Positions 9,277 through 17,391 of a DNA stretch of 64,000 nt are shown in pieces. The stretch's first letter is position 1. Every line of letters starts with the position of its first letter. The notes under the pieces were generated by a model, which saw nothing but the letters and a program-made list of their open reading frames with translations, had not been told where the DNA came from and did no database searches. The position numbers were made by a program, and so were the translations under genes. Source of the DNA: an uncultured Sutterella sp. (GTDB lineage: Bacteria; Pseudomonadota; Gammaproteobacteria; Burkholderiales; Burkholderiaceae_F); assembly GCA_905194315.1 (NCBI GenBank), contig CAJJRX010000005.1, positions 25,027-89,026 of the forward strand. Direction: 5' to 3'.

Positions 9277-10263
9277 TCAGGGAAGGAACGCCGCCACAGC
9301 TTCACGCTCGTCGAGCAGCTCGCGGCAGGTTCTGGCGAGACGCTCCTGCTGAGCTTCGGTCATCGCGAGATCGCGCACGATTTCGTAGTTGCCCTTGCCG
9401 TCAGTGAGGCAGGGGAAACCGAAGACAAGCCCTTCGGGAATACCGTAGCTGCCGTCGCTCGGCACACCCATGGTGACCCATTCACCGTTCGAACCCAGTG
9501 CCCAGTCGCGCATGTGATCGATGGCGGCTGCGGCGGCACTGGCAGCCGAACTGGCACCGCGGGCGGCGATAATGGCCGAACCGCGCTTGGCGACCGTGGG
9601 AATGAACTCATTGCTGATCCACTCCTCGTTCACAAGCGAGAGCGCATTTTCGCCGCGCACTGTGGCGCGGGTGAGATCCGGGTACATCGTCGGGGAGTGA
9701 TTGCCCCAGACAGCGACATGATGCACATCGGTGACATGGGCGCCGGTGCGCACAGCAAGCTGATTCATCGCACGGTTCTGGTCGAGACGCAGCATCGCCG
9801 TGAAGCATTTCGGGTCAAGTCCCGGGGCGTTGCGGGCGGCGATATAGGCATTGGTGTTGCAGGGGTTACCCACCACCAGCACCTTGACGTCGCGGCTTGC
9901 AGCCTCATCGAGCGCACGGCCCTGCGCCTGGAAAATCTGTGCATTGGCTTCGAGCAGATCACTGCGCTCCATGCCGGGGCCGCGCGGACGTGCACCGACG
10001 AGCAGCGCATAGTCTGCGTCGCGGAACGCCAAGAGCGGATCCGCACTCGCCTGCATACCGGCGAGCAGCGGGAACGCACAGTCTTCAAGTTCCATCATCA
10101 CCCCTTTGAGCGCACCCTGGCTCTGGGAGTTGTTTCTCTCAAGCAGCGAGAGGATGACAGGCTGATCGGGGCCGAGCATGGCGCCGGACGCGATACGGAA
10201 CAAAAGGGAGTAACCGATCTGGCCGGCGGGCCCGGTCACAGCAACACGGACGGGAGTTTTCAT
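9277..10263 (-). CDS. mdh: Malate dehydrogenase (NAD-dependent)
   Basis: Cytosolic malate/oxaloacetate dehydrogenase of the TCA cycle, 328 residues, the length usual in Betaproteobacteria. The Rossmann loop is VAVTGPAGQIGYSLLFRIA at the N-terminus. Substrate and catalytic motifs are GARPRGPGMERSDLLEAN (mobile loop Arg), VVGNPCNTNA, LDQNRA (Arg) and VWGNHSPTMYPD (catalytic His). Preceded by a ~350-bp divergent region shared with nfsB and followed by its own terminator. Confidence 0.97.
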   Translation of the reverse strand: MKTPVRVAVTGPAGQIGYSLLFRIASGAMLGPDQPVILSLLERNNSQSQGALKGVMMELEDCAFPLLAGMQASADPLLAFRDADYALLVGARPRGPGMERSDLLEANAQIFQAQGRALDEAASRDVKVLVVGNPCNTNAYIAARNAPGLDPKCFTAMLRLDQNRAMNQLAVRTGAHVTDVHHVAVWGNHSPTMYPDLTRATVRGENALSLVNEEWISNEFIPTVAKRGSAIIAARGASSAASAAAAAIDHMRDWALGSNGEWVTMGVPSDGSYGIPEGLVFGFPCLTDGKGNYEIVRDLAMTEAQQERLARTCRELLDEREAVAAFLP

Positions 10264-10616
10264 TTTTGTGTCTCACTTTGTGTTTGCCCGACCTGCAGAG
10301 GCGCTCACCTTGCCGGCGTCACGGCGGCGGGCTGATGTATTTTCAATGCCGGAAAAGAGGTTCAGGCCGATCCGCACGTTCTGCGTTGTGCGCAAGGTGA
10401 CAGGGCTGGTGCTGTGCGGGCAGCCGGGCTTGCTGCTTCCGTATTGATAATGCGTACAGAGTTTAGCAAAACGCGCCGATGGGTGGAAAATTTTGTGCAT
10501 TTGTAAAAATCCCGACTACAAAACTCGGCTTTTTGAGTAAACTATCTGCAAATTTCCAGAATCATCGAAACGATTACGTTCCGAACCGCTGTTTTTTCCT
10601 TTTTTAGAGGTGTTAC
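10264..10616. other. Divergent intergenic region mdh / nfsB
   Basis: No gene seen. It contains promoters for mdh (-) and nfsB (+), but no hexamer pair good enough to name. The half near nfsB is T-rich, with a run before the nfsB ribosome site. Confidence 0.4.
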
Positions 10617-11261
10617 ATGTCCCCATTAGAAGTTGTCCGCGAGCGCTATACCACAAAACACTATGATCCGAGCAAGCCTCTGACGGACGAGGAATTCAAC
10701 ACACTGCTCGAAGTGCTGCGTCTGTCGCCGAGTTCGGTGAACTCCCAGCCCTGGCATTTCTTTGTGGCCCGCTCCGAAGAAGCCAAGAAGAAGCTTCTGC
10801 CCGGCGTGCTCGACTTCAATCAGAACCGTGTGATGGATGCCGACTTTGTGGTGGTGATGGCTGCCAAGGATGAATACACGGATGCGGATTTCGCCAGGGT
10901 GCTTGAGAAGGAAACCGCTGACGGGCGTTATCCCAATGCCGAAATGGCCGCACAGCAGGATCAGGGCCGCCGCTACTTTGTCGGTCTGCACTCCGGGAGC
11001 CCTGAGGAGCTCCACGCCTGGGCCTCGCGTCAGACCTATATTGCGCTCGGCTTTGTGCTTTACGCGGCTGCCAGCATGGGTATTGACTCCACCTGCCTTG
11101 AAGGGCTCGACTACGACAAGGTCGATGAGGCGCTCGGTCTCAAGGGCAAGGGTCTGCGCACGGCTGTGGCTGTGAGTTTCGGCCACCGTGCTCACAACGA
11201 CGGCAACGCCACCCGTCCGAAGTCCCGTCTCGCGCTCTCTGATGTGGTGACGGTGCTTTAA
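10617..11261 (+). CDS. nfsB: NAD(P)H nitroreductase, NfsB family
   Basis: Oxygen-insensitive FMN nitroreductase/dihydropteridine reductase. Alignable with E. coli NfsB by eye: RYTTKHYDPSKPLTDEE (FMN phosphate Arg/Lys), LSPSSVNSQPWHFFVA, QDQGRRYFVGLH, EGLDYDKVDEALGLKGKG and the C-terminal NATRPKSRL. Length 214 is normal. RBS AGAGGTG precedes the ATG. Monocistronic with a strong terminator. In a gut bacterium it would contribute to nitro-drug and quinone reduction; that is inference from family. Confidence 0.95.
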   Translation: MSPLEVVRERYTTKHYDPSKPLTDEEFNTLLEVLRLSPSSVNSQPWHFFVARSEEAKKKLLPGVLDFNQNRVMDADFVVVMAAKDEYTDADFARVLEKETADGRYPNAEMAAQQDQGRRYFVGLHSGSPEELHAWASRQTYIALGFVLYAAASMGIDSTCLEGLDYDKVDEALGLKGKGLRTAVAVSFGHRAHNDGNATRPKSRLALSDVVTVL

Positions 11262-11293
11262 GCGCTCCGGTGCTGTGCGCTGACACAAATCTG

Positions 11294-11327
11294 AACTCCC
11301 GGTTTTACGCAACCGGGAGTTTTTTTG
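11294..11327 (+). terminator. Terminator of nfsB
   Basis: Stem AACTCCCGGTT / AACCGGGAGTT with a TTACGC loop and a 7-T tail. Confidence 0.93.
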
Positions 11328-11435
11328 TCACGAGAATCAGGAGTTTGAAACGACTTCCGGATAAAATCTCACCGGCGGCAGACACCGGCTTTGCTAGACT
11401 GTCAGCACTCGAAAAAAATACCAATGGAGTCAAAT

Positions 11436-12251
11436 ATGCGCCTCTGGGCAAAACTGATCACTGTTATGAGCCTTGCTTCGGCCCTGGTGCCGGCACACTC
11501 GGCAATGACGGAAGAACAGGCACAGACTGTGCTCAACGATGACAGCTATTTCCGCCGCTGGTCGCAGCCCGGTGCGATCACGAGCGTGGCGGAGGCTGAA
11601 AAGGTCAAAGAGCAGGGCGATCGCGAACTCGCCCGCATCGAAGAGGCGCTCGGTGACATGAAGAAGGTCTGCTACGGCAGGTTCTTCGTCAACAGCTGCA
11701 TTGAGGATGCCCGCAAGCTCTCCTTTGTGCGCGACCGTGAAATCCGCAAGGTCCGTAATCAGGCCGATGCGATCATCCGTGCCGACAAAACGCGTGAGAT
11801 TCAGGAACGCCGTGCCCGCTCGGCCGCAGAGGTCAAGGAGCCGCCGATGAAGCCGCGTGCTGCGGGCAGTGCAAAACCCGCCCCTGCAACGCCGGAGGCC
11901 AGAACGCCGCGTGAGGCCCGGGACGTGACGCCGCTTACCCCGAAAAAGCCCCGCGCAGCCAGTGAACCGATGGTGATTGACAACACGGCTGCCGAGCGCG
12001 TCAGGGAAAAGAACGCCGAGGCTGCAGAGAAACGTGCGCTTGAGGCGGACAATGTGGCAGCGTACGAAGCCAAGCAGCGCGAGGCGGCCGAACGTATGAA
12101 GGCCGCCCGTGAAAAGGCCGAAGAGCGCCGCAAAGAACGCGAGGCGCAGCAGGAGAGCTTCGAGAAATCCCGCCTTGAGCGTGAGCAGGCGCAAAAGCGC
12201 TATCAGGAGCAGCAGAACCAGAACCGCTCCTCGCTCTCGAAATATTTCTGA
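11436..12251 (+). CDS. Conserved periplasmic coiled-coil protein, function unknown
   Basis: A secreted protein of 271 residues. The ATG at 11436 is chosen for the GGAG six bases upstream and the clean signal peptide (MRLWAKLITVMSLASA...AHSA). After ~45 residues comes a block with two cysteines (VCYGRFFVNSCIEDARKL) that recurs in uncharacterised Burkholderiales proteins and may form a disulfide. The second half is a Pro/Ala linker and then a long Glu/Arg/Ala coiled coil to the C-terminus. I do not recognise an enzymatic motif. A GC hairpin follows. Confidence 0.75.
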   Translation: MRLWAKLITVMSLASALVPAHSAMTEEQAQTVLNDDSYFRRWSQPGAITSVAEAEKVKEQGDRELARIEEALGDMKKVCYGRFFVNSCIEDARKLSFVRDREIRKVRNQADAIIRADKTREIQERRARSAAEVKEPPMKPRAAGSAKPAPATPEARTPREARDVTPLTPKKPRAASEPMVIDNTAAERVREKNAEAAEKRALEADNVAAYEAKQREAAERMKAAREKAEERRKEREAQQESFEKSRLEREQAQKRYQEQQNQNRSSLSKYF

Positions 12252-12269
12252 TATCTCTTTATTCCTGCC

Positions 12270-12294
12270 AAAGGCCGCCGTCTGTGCGGCCTTT
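12270..12294 (+). terminator. Weak terminator-like hairpin
   Basis: Stem AAAGGCCGC / GCGGCCTTT, but no clear T-run follows (GCTGTC). Possible terminator for the gene ending at 12251. Confidence 0.5.
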
Positions 12295-12403
12295 GCTGTC
12301 TGATCCTCTGACGTGATCCTGTGAAGAGCCTTCACGCGTGCGGTTCGCGGTCCTATAATTCTCTGATACTCTGAAAACACGACTTCACAAAGAGCACTTC
12401 CCG

Positions 12404-14557
12404 ATGACATCTCCCGCAACCTGGCTCGATCCCGGACTGGACTTTCCCGACCGTATGGCGTCGCTGTACGCAAAAGACGGCCTGATGGCAAAGAAAATCA
12501 AAGGTTTTCACCCTCGTGAAGGGCAGAAGGCTTTTGCTGTGGAGGTCTCAAAGCTCATCGGTGAGAAGAGCACGCTCATTGCCGAGGCCGGCACGGGGAC
12601 CGGGAAAACCTTTGCCTATCTGGTGCCTGCCATTGCCGCGGGCTGCAAAACCATTGTCTCGACCGCAGGAAAATCCCTGCAGGATCAGCTCTCGACAAAA
12701 GACCTTCCGGCAATCCGTTCACTGCTCGGTATCGGGGTCAAAACGAGTGTGCTCAAGGGGCGCGCGAACTACATCTGTCACTACCGGCTTGAGCTTGCCA
12801 ACAGTGAAAGCTTTCTGCCAGAGCAGGATTCCGGGGCCAAGCTGCGTATGATCAGCCGTTTTGCCGCCGTGAGCGAGACCGGTGACAAGGGTGAGCTGAG
12901 CGCAGTGCCCGAGGATGATCCTCTCTGGCCGATGGTGACAAGCACCCGCGAGAACTGCCTCGGGCGCGATCGCTGCCCGCACTGGGATGAGTGCTTTGTC
13001 AGAAAGGCACGCGAGCGTGCACTCGAAAGCGATGTGATCGTGGTGAACCACCATCTGTATCTGAGCTCGCTTGCGCTCAGAAACCAGAGCAACAACATGA
13101 TCGACGGTCTGCTCCCCGATGCGGCGCTCACCGTGATTGATGAGGCGCACCAGCTCCCGGGTATTGCATCGGACTTTTTCGGTCGTGGTTTTTCCACCAG
13201 AGAGCTTGAAAAGACGGCTGACGAAGGAGCGGTGCTGAGTGCACGGGCCACGGTGGGCGATCAGCAGAACTGGATGGCGCTCAGAAGCAGCATGCAGCAG
13301 GCGCTGCGTATGCTGATCAAAGCGGTGAACGAGAGCGGCCTCGCTGAAGGGGAGAAGCTCGCCTTTGACAAGATTGAAAAGCCCGAGACGCTCATCGAGC
13401 CGTTTGATGCGCTCAGTGAGGTCTGCTACCGGTACGCAGAGGTTTTTAAAGCCAATGCAGGCCGTGATGATGAGCTCGATACGCTGAGCGAATGGTTTGC
13501 CGGGCTGCAGTTTGAAGTGAATTCCTGGCGGGCTATTGTCCGCGGAGAGCCGCTTGATGTGCCGGGGCTTGAACCCGCCGTACCCGGTACGGATACTGAG
13601 GGCGAGGGTGAGACGCAGGCAGCTGCTCAAGAGGGCCCCCGGGCGGCGTCTTCCGCGACATCGCGCCGTGCCTCGAGTGTGCTCTGGATTGAGGCCGGCA
13701 AGCAGTATGCGCGCTTTAACAACACGCCGCTCAATTTCTCAGCGGACTTTCGCAAAATGCGCGAGGAGATGGGCGGCGCCTGGGTGTTTACCTCGGCAAC
13801 GCTCTCAAACTCCGGCAACTTCACCCACTTCAAGAGCGAGCTCGGAATCGGGGAGGCTGTGGAGCGCTCCTGGGAGAGTCCGTTCAACTACTGGGAGCAG
13901 GGCTGTCTTTATATTCCGAAGATTCCCGCCCCGGCGAACAACACCGCGGTGCACACCGAAAATGTGATCGATGCCGTCTGGCCGCTCATCGTGGCGGCCC
14001 GGGGCCGCACATTTGTGCTCTGCACCTCGCTCGCGGCCGTTGACATTGCCGCGCAGCGTCTTGAGGAGCGGCTCAGTGCCAACGGTCTCGACTATAAACT
14101 GCTCGTTCAGGGCAGTGCCCCGAAGGGCGCGCTCGTGAGGGCTTTCCGTGAGCACGGGCATGCGGTGCTCGTGGGCAGTATGGGGTTCTGGGAGGGCGTT
14201 GACGTGCAGGGGGATGCTCTCTCGCTCGTCGTGATCGACAAGCTGCCGTTCTCTCCGCCTGACGATCCGGTGACCGAAGCCCGCTGCCGGCAGATCCGGG
14301 AGGCGGGCGGTCATCCGTTTGCGGCCTACACCCTGCCTGAGGCGATTATTGCGCTCAAGCAGGGGGTGGGACGGCTTATCCGGAGTGAGACCGACCGCGG
14401 TATGGTGGTGCTCTGCGACACCCGTGTGGTCGACAAGCCCTACGGCTCGATTGTGCTGAAAAATCTGCCCGACTTCTATCGCACCCGCCGTGAGGAAAAG
14501 GCGCTGCAGTTCTTCCTTGCGCCGGAAAAATTCAAAGAGGGGCTTTACCGGCAGTAA
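12404..14557 (+). CDS. ATP-dependent DNA helicase, DinG/YoaA (XPD-like) family
   Basis: Superfamily 2 iron-sulfur helicase, 717 residues, close to YoaA in plan. Walker A is AEAGTGTGKTF (~60-70) and the DEAH box is VIDEAHQL (~244-251). Four cysteines between them (C125, C185, C191, C197) match the 4Fe-4S cluster of this family. C-terminal helicase motifs include FTSATLS, VGSMGFWEGVDVQG and QGVGRLIRSETDRG. A Gly/Glu/Ala linker at ~395-425 looks like an insertion. Family members unwind 5'-3' and act in replication-linked repair. The start ATG 12404 is plausible; the spacing to the hairpin upstream allows its own promoter. Confidence 0.93.
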   Translation: MTSPATWLDPGLDFPDRMASLYAKDGLMAKKIKGFHPREGQKAFAVEVSKLIGEKSTLIAEAGTGTGKTFAYLVPAIAAGCKTIVSTAGKSLQDQLSTKDLPAIRSLLGIGVKTSVLKGRANYICHYRLELANSESFLPEQDSGAKLRMISRFAAVSETGDKGELSAVPEDDPLWPMVTSTRENCLGRDRCPHWDECFVRKARERALESDVIVVNHHLYLSSLALRNQSNNMIDGLLPDAALTVIDEAHQLPGIASDFFGRGFSTRELEKTADEGAVLSARATVGDQQNWMALRSSMQQALRMLIKAVNESGLAEGEKLAFDKIEKPETLIEPFDALSEVCYRYAEVFKANAGRDDELDTLSEWFAGLQFEVNSWRAIVRGEPLDVPGLEPAVPGTDTEGEGETQAAAQEGPRAASSATSRRASSVLWIEAGKQYARFNNTPLNFSADFRKMREEMGGAWVFTSATLSNSGNFTHFKSELGIGEAVERSWESPFNYWEQGCLYIPKIPAPANNTAVHTENVIDAVWPLIVAARGRTFVLCTSLAAVDIAAQRLEERLSANGLDYKLLVQGSAPKGALVRAFREHGHAVLVGSMGFWEGVDVQGDALSLVVIDKLPFSPPDDPVTEARCRQIREAGGHPFAAYTLPEAIIALKQGVGRLIRSETDRGMVVLCDTRVVDKPYGSIVLKNLPDFYRTRREEKALQFFLAPEKFKEGLYRQ

Positions 14558-14612
14558 AGGTCAGAAGGGTGAGAAAAACGAAGTTTTTTATCTGTCCGTA
14601 AAAGCATAACTC

Positions 14613-14669
14613 TGACATTTGTCACTTACTGTGTTTCACTATCCATAATGCTAAGCAACAGGTGACAGA
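14613..14669. promoter_or_regulatory. Conserved 57-bp dyad element, copy 1 (upstream of trpE leader)
   Basis: TGACATTTGTCACTT at 14613-14627 and GTGACAGA at 14662-14669 form an inverted repeat (TGTCAC / GTGACA). A second copy with the same outer sequences and exactly the same 49-nt offset lies at 17392-17448, past trpG. A TTGTCA/CATAAT promoter-like pair (19-bp spacer) falls inside. Probably a protein-binding dyad or promoter-operator; the factor is unknown. Confidence 0.55.
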
Positions 14670-14773
14670 TTTCATTCCGGCGGTGTTTTGTGGAATGGTT
14701 TTCTTGACTCTGGCAGGCGTTTTTCCCGCCGCTTCCGTCTCTAGTGGAAAGTGCTCAGAAAAGTTGTGAGAAC

Positions 14774-14801
14774 CCGAAGCGATGGTGAGTTTTCGCTTCG
14801 G
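14774..14801 (+). promoter_or_regulatory. Inverted repeat just upstream of the trpE promoter
   Basis: Nine-bp perfect stem CCGAAGCGA / TCGCTTCGG with a 10-nt spacer, ending 16 bp before the -35 hexamer. No T-tail, so an operator or a remnant terminator of the helicase gene are both possible. Confidence 0.4.
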
Positions 14802-14816
14802 CACTGCACCGAGATA

Positions 14817-14845
14817 TTGACGCGGCCGTGCAACTTCCCTAGGAT
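14817..14845 (+). promoter_or_regulatory. Sigma70-type promoter of the trpEG leader
   Basis: -35 TTGACG (14817-14822), 17-bp spacer, -10 TAGGAT (14840-14845). Predicted start near 14852, right at the beginning of the conserved leader RNA. The second leader (before the NSS gene) has the same arrangement. Confidence 0.8.
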
Positions 14846-14852
14846 TGAATGT

Positions 14853-15188
14853 ACACCGTTGAAGCGGAAGTAACGGCGAACGAAGACTTCTGAGAGAGCC
14901 CGAGTAAGGTGAGAGTCGGGTAAGACACTGGTCGTCAAATGGGCCGCTGAGGGCGCAGTCAAAAGCAGGTGAGCCTGCCTAGTATTCTGCGACGCGCGAA
15001 CCTGCGTATTGTGGTTCAGGGTATGATGGTACCCGGAAAAAAAGCGCATGGACCTCCGGTCCGTGAAAGTAAGGTGGCACCGCGGGTGGACTCTTTCACT
15101 CGTCCTTACATCAGGCAGCAGCGCTGCCGGGATGTTTGCCGCCTGCGCAATAGAGCTCCCCGGTCAGTGCTGCCGGCGGAGTTTTTTT
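14853..15188 (+). promoter_or_regulatory. T-box riboswitch (tRNA-Trp) controlling trpEG
   Basis: Leader RNA with T-box anatomy. Stem I base pairs AGCGG (14863-14867) with CCGCT (14944-14948); AGAGAG follows on the 5' side, and UGG, the Trp codon, sits at 14940-14942 in the position of the specifier, followed by the UGAG typical of Stem I 3' sides. A small hairpin (14965-14978) follows. The antiterminator is textbook: GUAAGG (15069-15074), 7-nt bulge UGGCACC (15075-15081), GCGGGU, a 10-nt loop, ACUCGU, CCUUAC (15104-15109). UGGC in the bulge is complementary to the GCCA 3' end of tRNA-Trp. A terminator (CTCCCCGG / CCGGCGGAG, 15156-15181, then 7 T) precedes trpE by 18 nt. How antiterminator and terminator exclude each other is not obvious by eye. 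Confidence 0.9.
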
Positions 15189-15206
15189 ATTGCGGAAAAG
15201 AAGTCT

Positions 15207-16676
15207 ATGCAGCTTAATCTTTCTCTGGATGATGTCAGACGTACCGGCCGCGAGCAGAATGCGCGGCTTGTTCCTGTGGCGGGCGAAATGCTCTCCGATC
15301 TGCTCACGCCGATCGATATTGTGCGTATTCTGCGCCTGGTCTCGGAGCATGTGTTTCTCTTTGAGAGCGTGGAGGACAAGGAGCACTGGGGCCGCTACAG
15401 CTTTCTGGGTTTTCGCCCCCGGCTCTGCGTGACCGCCCGTGCGGGCGAGCTCTATCTCAATGGTGAAAAGGCGACGGGGGAACACAATCCGAACACCTAT
15501 CTCCGTAAACTGCTCTCGGAGCACAAGAGCGCCCGTGTGCCGGGACTGCCTTCCTTCACGGGCGGCTTTGTGGGGTATTTTGCCTTTGACTACCTTGGCT
15601 ACAGTGAGCCGACGATCCGGTTTCCGCAGGAGGATGCGGAAGGTTTTCAGGATCTCGACCTGATGATGTTTGACCGGCTGATCGCCTTTGATCATCTGCG
15701 CCAGAAAATCCTTCTGATTGCCAATGTCGATACGGACGATGTCGAGCAGAGTTATGCGCAGGCTGAGCGTGACATCCTTGAGATGCGCAATCTGCTGCGC
15801 CGGCAGGACCGCTTCACGCCGCCGGCGGGAAGACTGCTCGGACCGATCGAGCCGCTTTTTGAAAAAACGCGCTTCTGTGAAATGGTCGAACGCGCCAAGC
15901 GGAGCATCTTCGAAGGGGATATCTTCCAGATTGTGCTCTCCAACCGTTTCTCGGCACCCTATGAAGGCAGTCTGTTCAACACCTACCGGCTTCTGAGAAC
16001 CATCAACCCGTCTCCGTACCTCTTTTATCTCTCCGGCACGGATGTGGAGGTTGCCGGTGCCTCGCCCGAGACACTGGTAAAACTCGAAGACGGTGTGTTG
16101 CACACGTTCCCGCTCGCGGGCACCCGCCCCCGCGGGAAGACGCCCGAAGAGGACCGCCGGCTTGAGGCGGAACTGCTCAGCGACGAGAAAGAGCTTGCCG
16201 AACACAACATGCTGGTGGATCTCGGCCGCAATGACCTCGGAAAGATCAGTCGCTTCAGCAGTGTGAAGGTGGAGAAACTCCGTGTGATCGAGCGCTTCTC
16301 GCACGTGATGCATATCGGCTCGACCGTGCGCGGGGAAATCCGCGAGGACTGCGATGCGCTCGATGCCATCAATGCCGTGCTGCCGGCGGGAACCCTCTCC
16401 GGGGCGCCCAAAATCCGTGCCTGTCAGCTCATCAGCGAACTCGAAGGCAATAAACGCGGCATCTACGGGGGCGCAATCGGCTACATCGGGTTTGACGGCA
16501 ATATGGACACATGCATTGCAATCCGCATCGCCTACCGCAAGAACGGTCGCGTTTATGTGCGCAGCGGTGCCGGTATTGTGGCGGATTCGGTGCCCGAAAA
16601 TGAATATACGGAATGCGTCAACAAGGCAAAAGCCGTGGTGCGCGCCCTCGAGCAGGCTCAGGAGGAGGATTTATGA
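15207..16676 (+). CDS. trpE: Anthranilate synthase component I
   Basis: Chorismate-to-anthranilate synthase large subunit, first committed step of tryptophan synthesis, 489 residues. The ATG at 15207 is used because the longer open frame would run back through the T-box terminator; GAAAAGAAG serves as ribosome site. FLFESVE (~residue 45) corresponds to the tryptophan-feedback (LLES) motif. Chorismate-binding blocks include IVLSNRF, SPYLFYL, FPLAGTRPRGKTPEED, LVDLGRNDLGK and LPAGTLSGAPK. Overlaps trpG by 4 bp. Transcription is predicted to depend on uncharged tRNA-Trp through the leader. Confidence 0.97.
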   Translation: MQLNLSLDDVRRTGREQNARLVPVAGEMLSDLLTPIDIVRILRLVSEHVFLFESVEDKEHWGRYSFLGFRPRLCVTARAGELYLNGEKATGEHNPNTYLRKLLSEHKSARVPGLPSFTGGFVGYFAFDYLGYSEPTIRFPQEDAEGFQDLDLMMFDRLIAFDHLRQKILLIANVDTDDVEQSYAQAERDILEMRNLLRRQDRFTPPAGRLLGPIEPLFEKTRFCEMVERAKRSIFEGDIFQIVLSNRFSAPYEGSLFNTYRLLRTINPSPYLFYLSGTDVEVAGASPETLVKLEDGVLHTFPLAGTRPRGKTPEEDRRLEAELLSDEKELAEHNMLVDLGRNDLGKISRFSSVKVEKLRVIERFSHVMHIGSTVRGEIREDCDALDAINAVLPAGTLSGAPKIRACQLISELEGNKRGIYGGAIGYIGFDGNMDTCIAIRIAYRKNGRVYVRSGAGIVADSVPENEYTECVNKAKAVVRALEQAQEEDL

Positions 16677-17263
16677 TTTTGCTCATCGACAGCTATGACA
16701 GCTTTGTCTACAACCTCTATCAGTATCTGGGCGAGATTGAGCCTGATATCCGCGTAATCCGCAACGATGAGATGAGTGTGGAAGAGATCCGCGCCCTTAA
16801 TCCGGAGGCGATTGTGCTCTCTCCGGGGCCCGGACGGCCCGAGGATGCCGGGGTGATTATTGACGTGGTGAAAACGCTCGGCGCTGAGATTCCGGTGTTC
16901 GGTGTCTGCCTGGGACATCAGGCAATCTGCAGTGCGTTCGGCGCCACGGTCACCTACGCTTCAACGCTCATGCACGGTAAATCGAGCCGCGTGAACTACG
17001 ACAGAGAGAGTGTGATTTTCAGCCGTCTGCCGCCCGGTGAGGGCGAGGTGGCGCGCTACCACTCGCTTGCGGCCGATCCCGCCACCATCCCTGAGGTGCT
17101 CAAGGTCACGGCAGTGACTGCTGACGGTGAAGTGATGGCAGTCGAACACCGGCATCTGCCGGTTTTCGGGGTGCAGTTTCACCCGGAATCGATTCTCACG
17201 AAGGACGGCAAACTGATGCTCAAGGCATTTCTTGAGTTTGCCAGGTCCCGCCGGGCCGCCTGA
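16673..17263 (+). CDS. trpG: Anthranilate synthase component II, glutamine amidotransferase
   Basis: Class I glutamine amidotransferase subunit that feeds ammonia to TrpE, 196 residues. ATG at 16673 overlaps the trpE stop, with GGAGGA just upstream. MILLIDSYDSFVYNLYQYL is the usual TrpG/PabA start; LSPGPGRPEDAG, the nucleophile elbow GVCLGHQAI (Cys) and FHPESILT (His, Glu) complete the triad. It may also serve p-aminobenzoate synthesis, as in other bacteria with one such subunit. Unlike the common betaproteobacterial order trpEGDC, a terminator follows and trpD/trpC are not here. Confidence 0.96.
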   Translation: MILLIDSYDSFVYNLYQYLGEIEPDIRVIRNDEMSVEEIRALNPEAIVLSPGPGRPEDAGVIIDVVKTLGAEIPVFGVCLGHQAICSAFGATVTYASTLMHGKSSRVNYDRESVIFSRLPPGEGEVARYHSLAADPATIPEVLKVTAVTADGEVMAVEHRHLPVFGVQFHPESILTKDGKLMLKAFLEFARSRRAA

Positions 17264-17287
17264 GCGGTCAGTGCCGAAGCAATAATA

Positions 17288-17325
17288 AAGACCTCTCTGC
17301 CGTTTTGGCAGCGGGGTCTTTTTTT
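17288..17325 (+). terminator. Terminator of trpEG
   Basis: AAGACC...CTGCC / GGCAG...GGTCTT stem with a short mismatch, GTTTT loop and a 7-T tail. It closes trpEG as a two-gene operon. Confidence 0.9.
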
Positions 17326-17391
17326 CGGAGAAGACATTGCCGTTTGATCGGTGAATGACGAATTTCTAATATGACCGTTTATAGCAAATAA

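Noticed and set aside
14558..15206. A trpL-type leader peptide with tandem Trp codons
   Set aside because: No short ORF with adjacent UGG codons and ribosome site; the single UGG sits in the Stem I specifier position instead.
14741..15217. Short open frames on both strands across the trpE leader, and the N-terminal extension of trpE from 15048
   Set aside because: They lie inside the T-box RNA; the same translated stretch appears at 30515-30799 only because the RNA element is duplicated. No ribosome sites support them.
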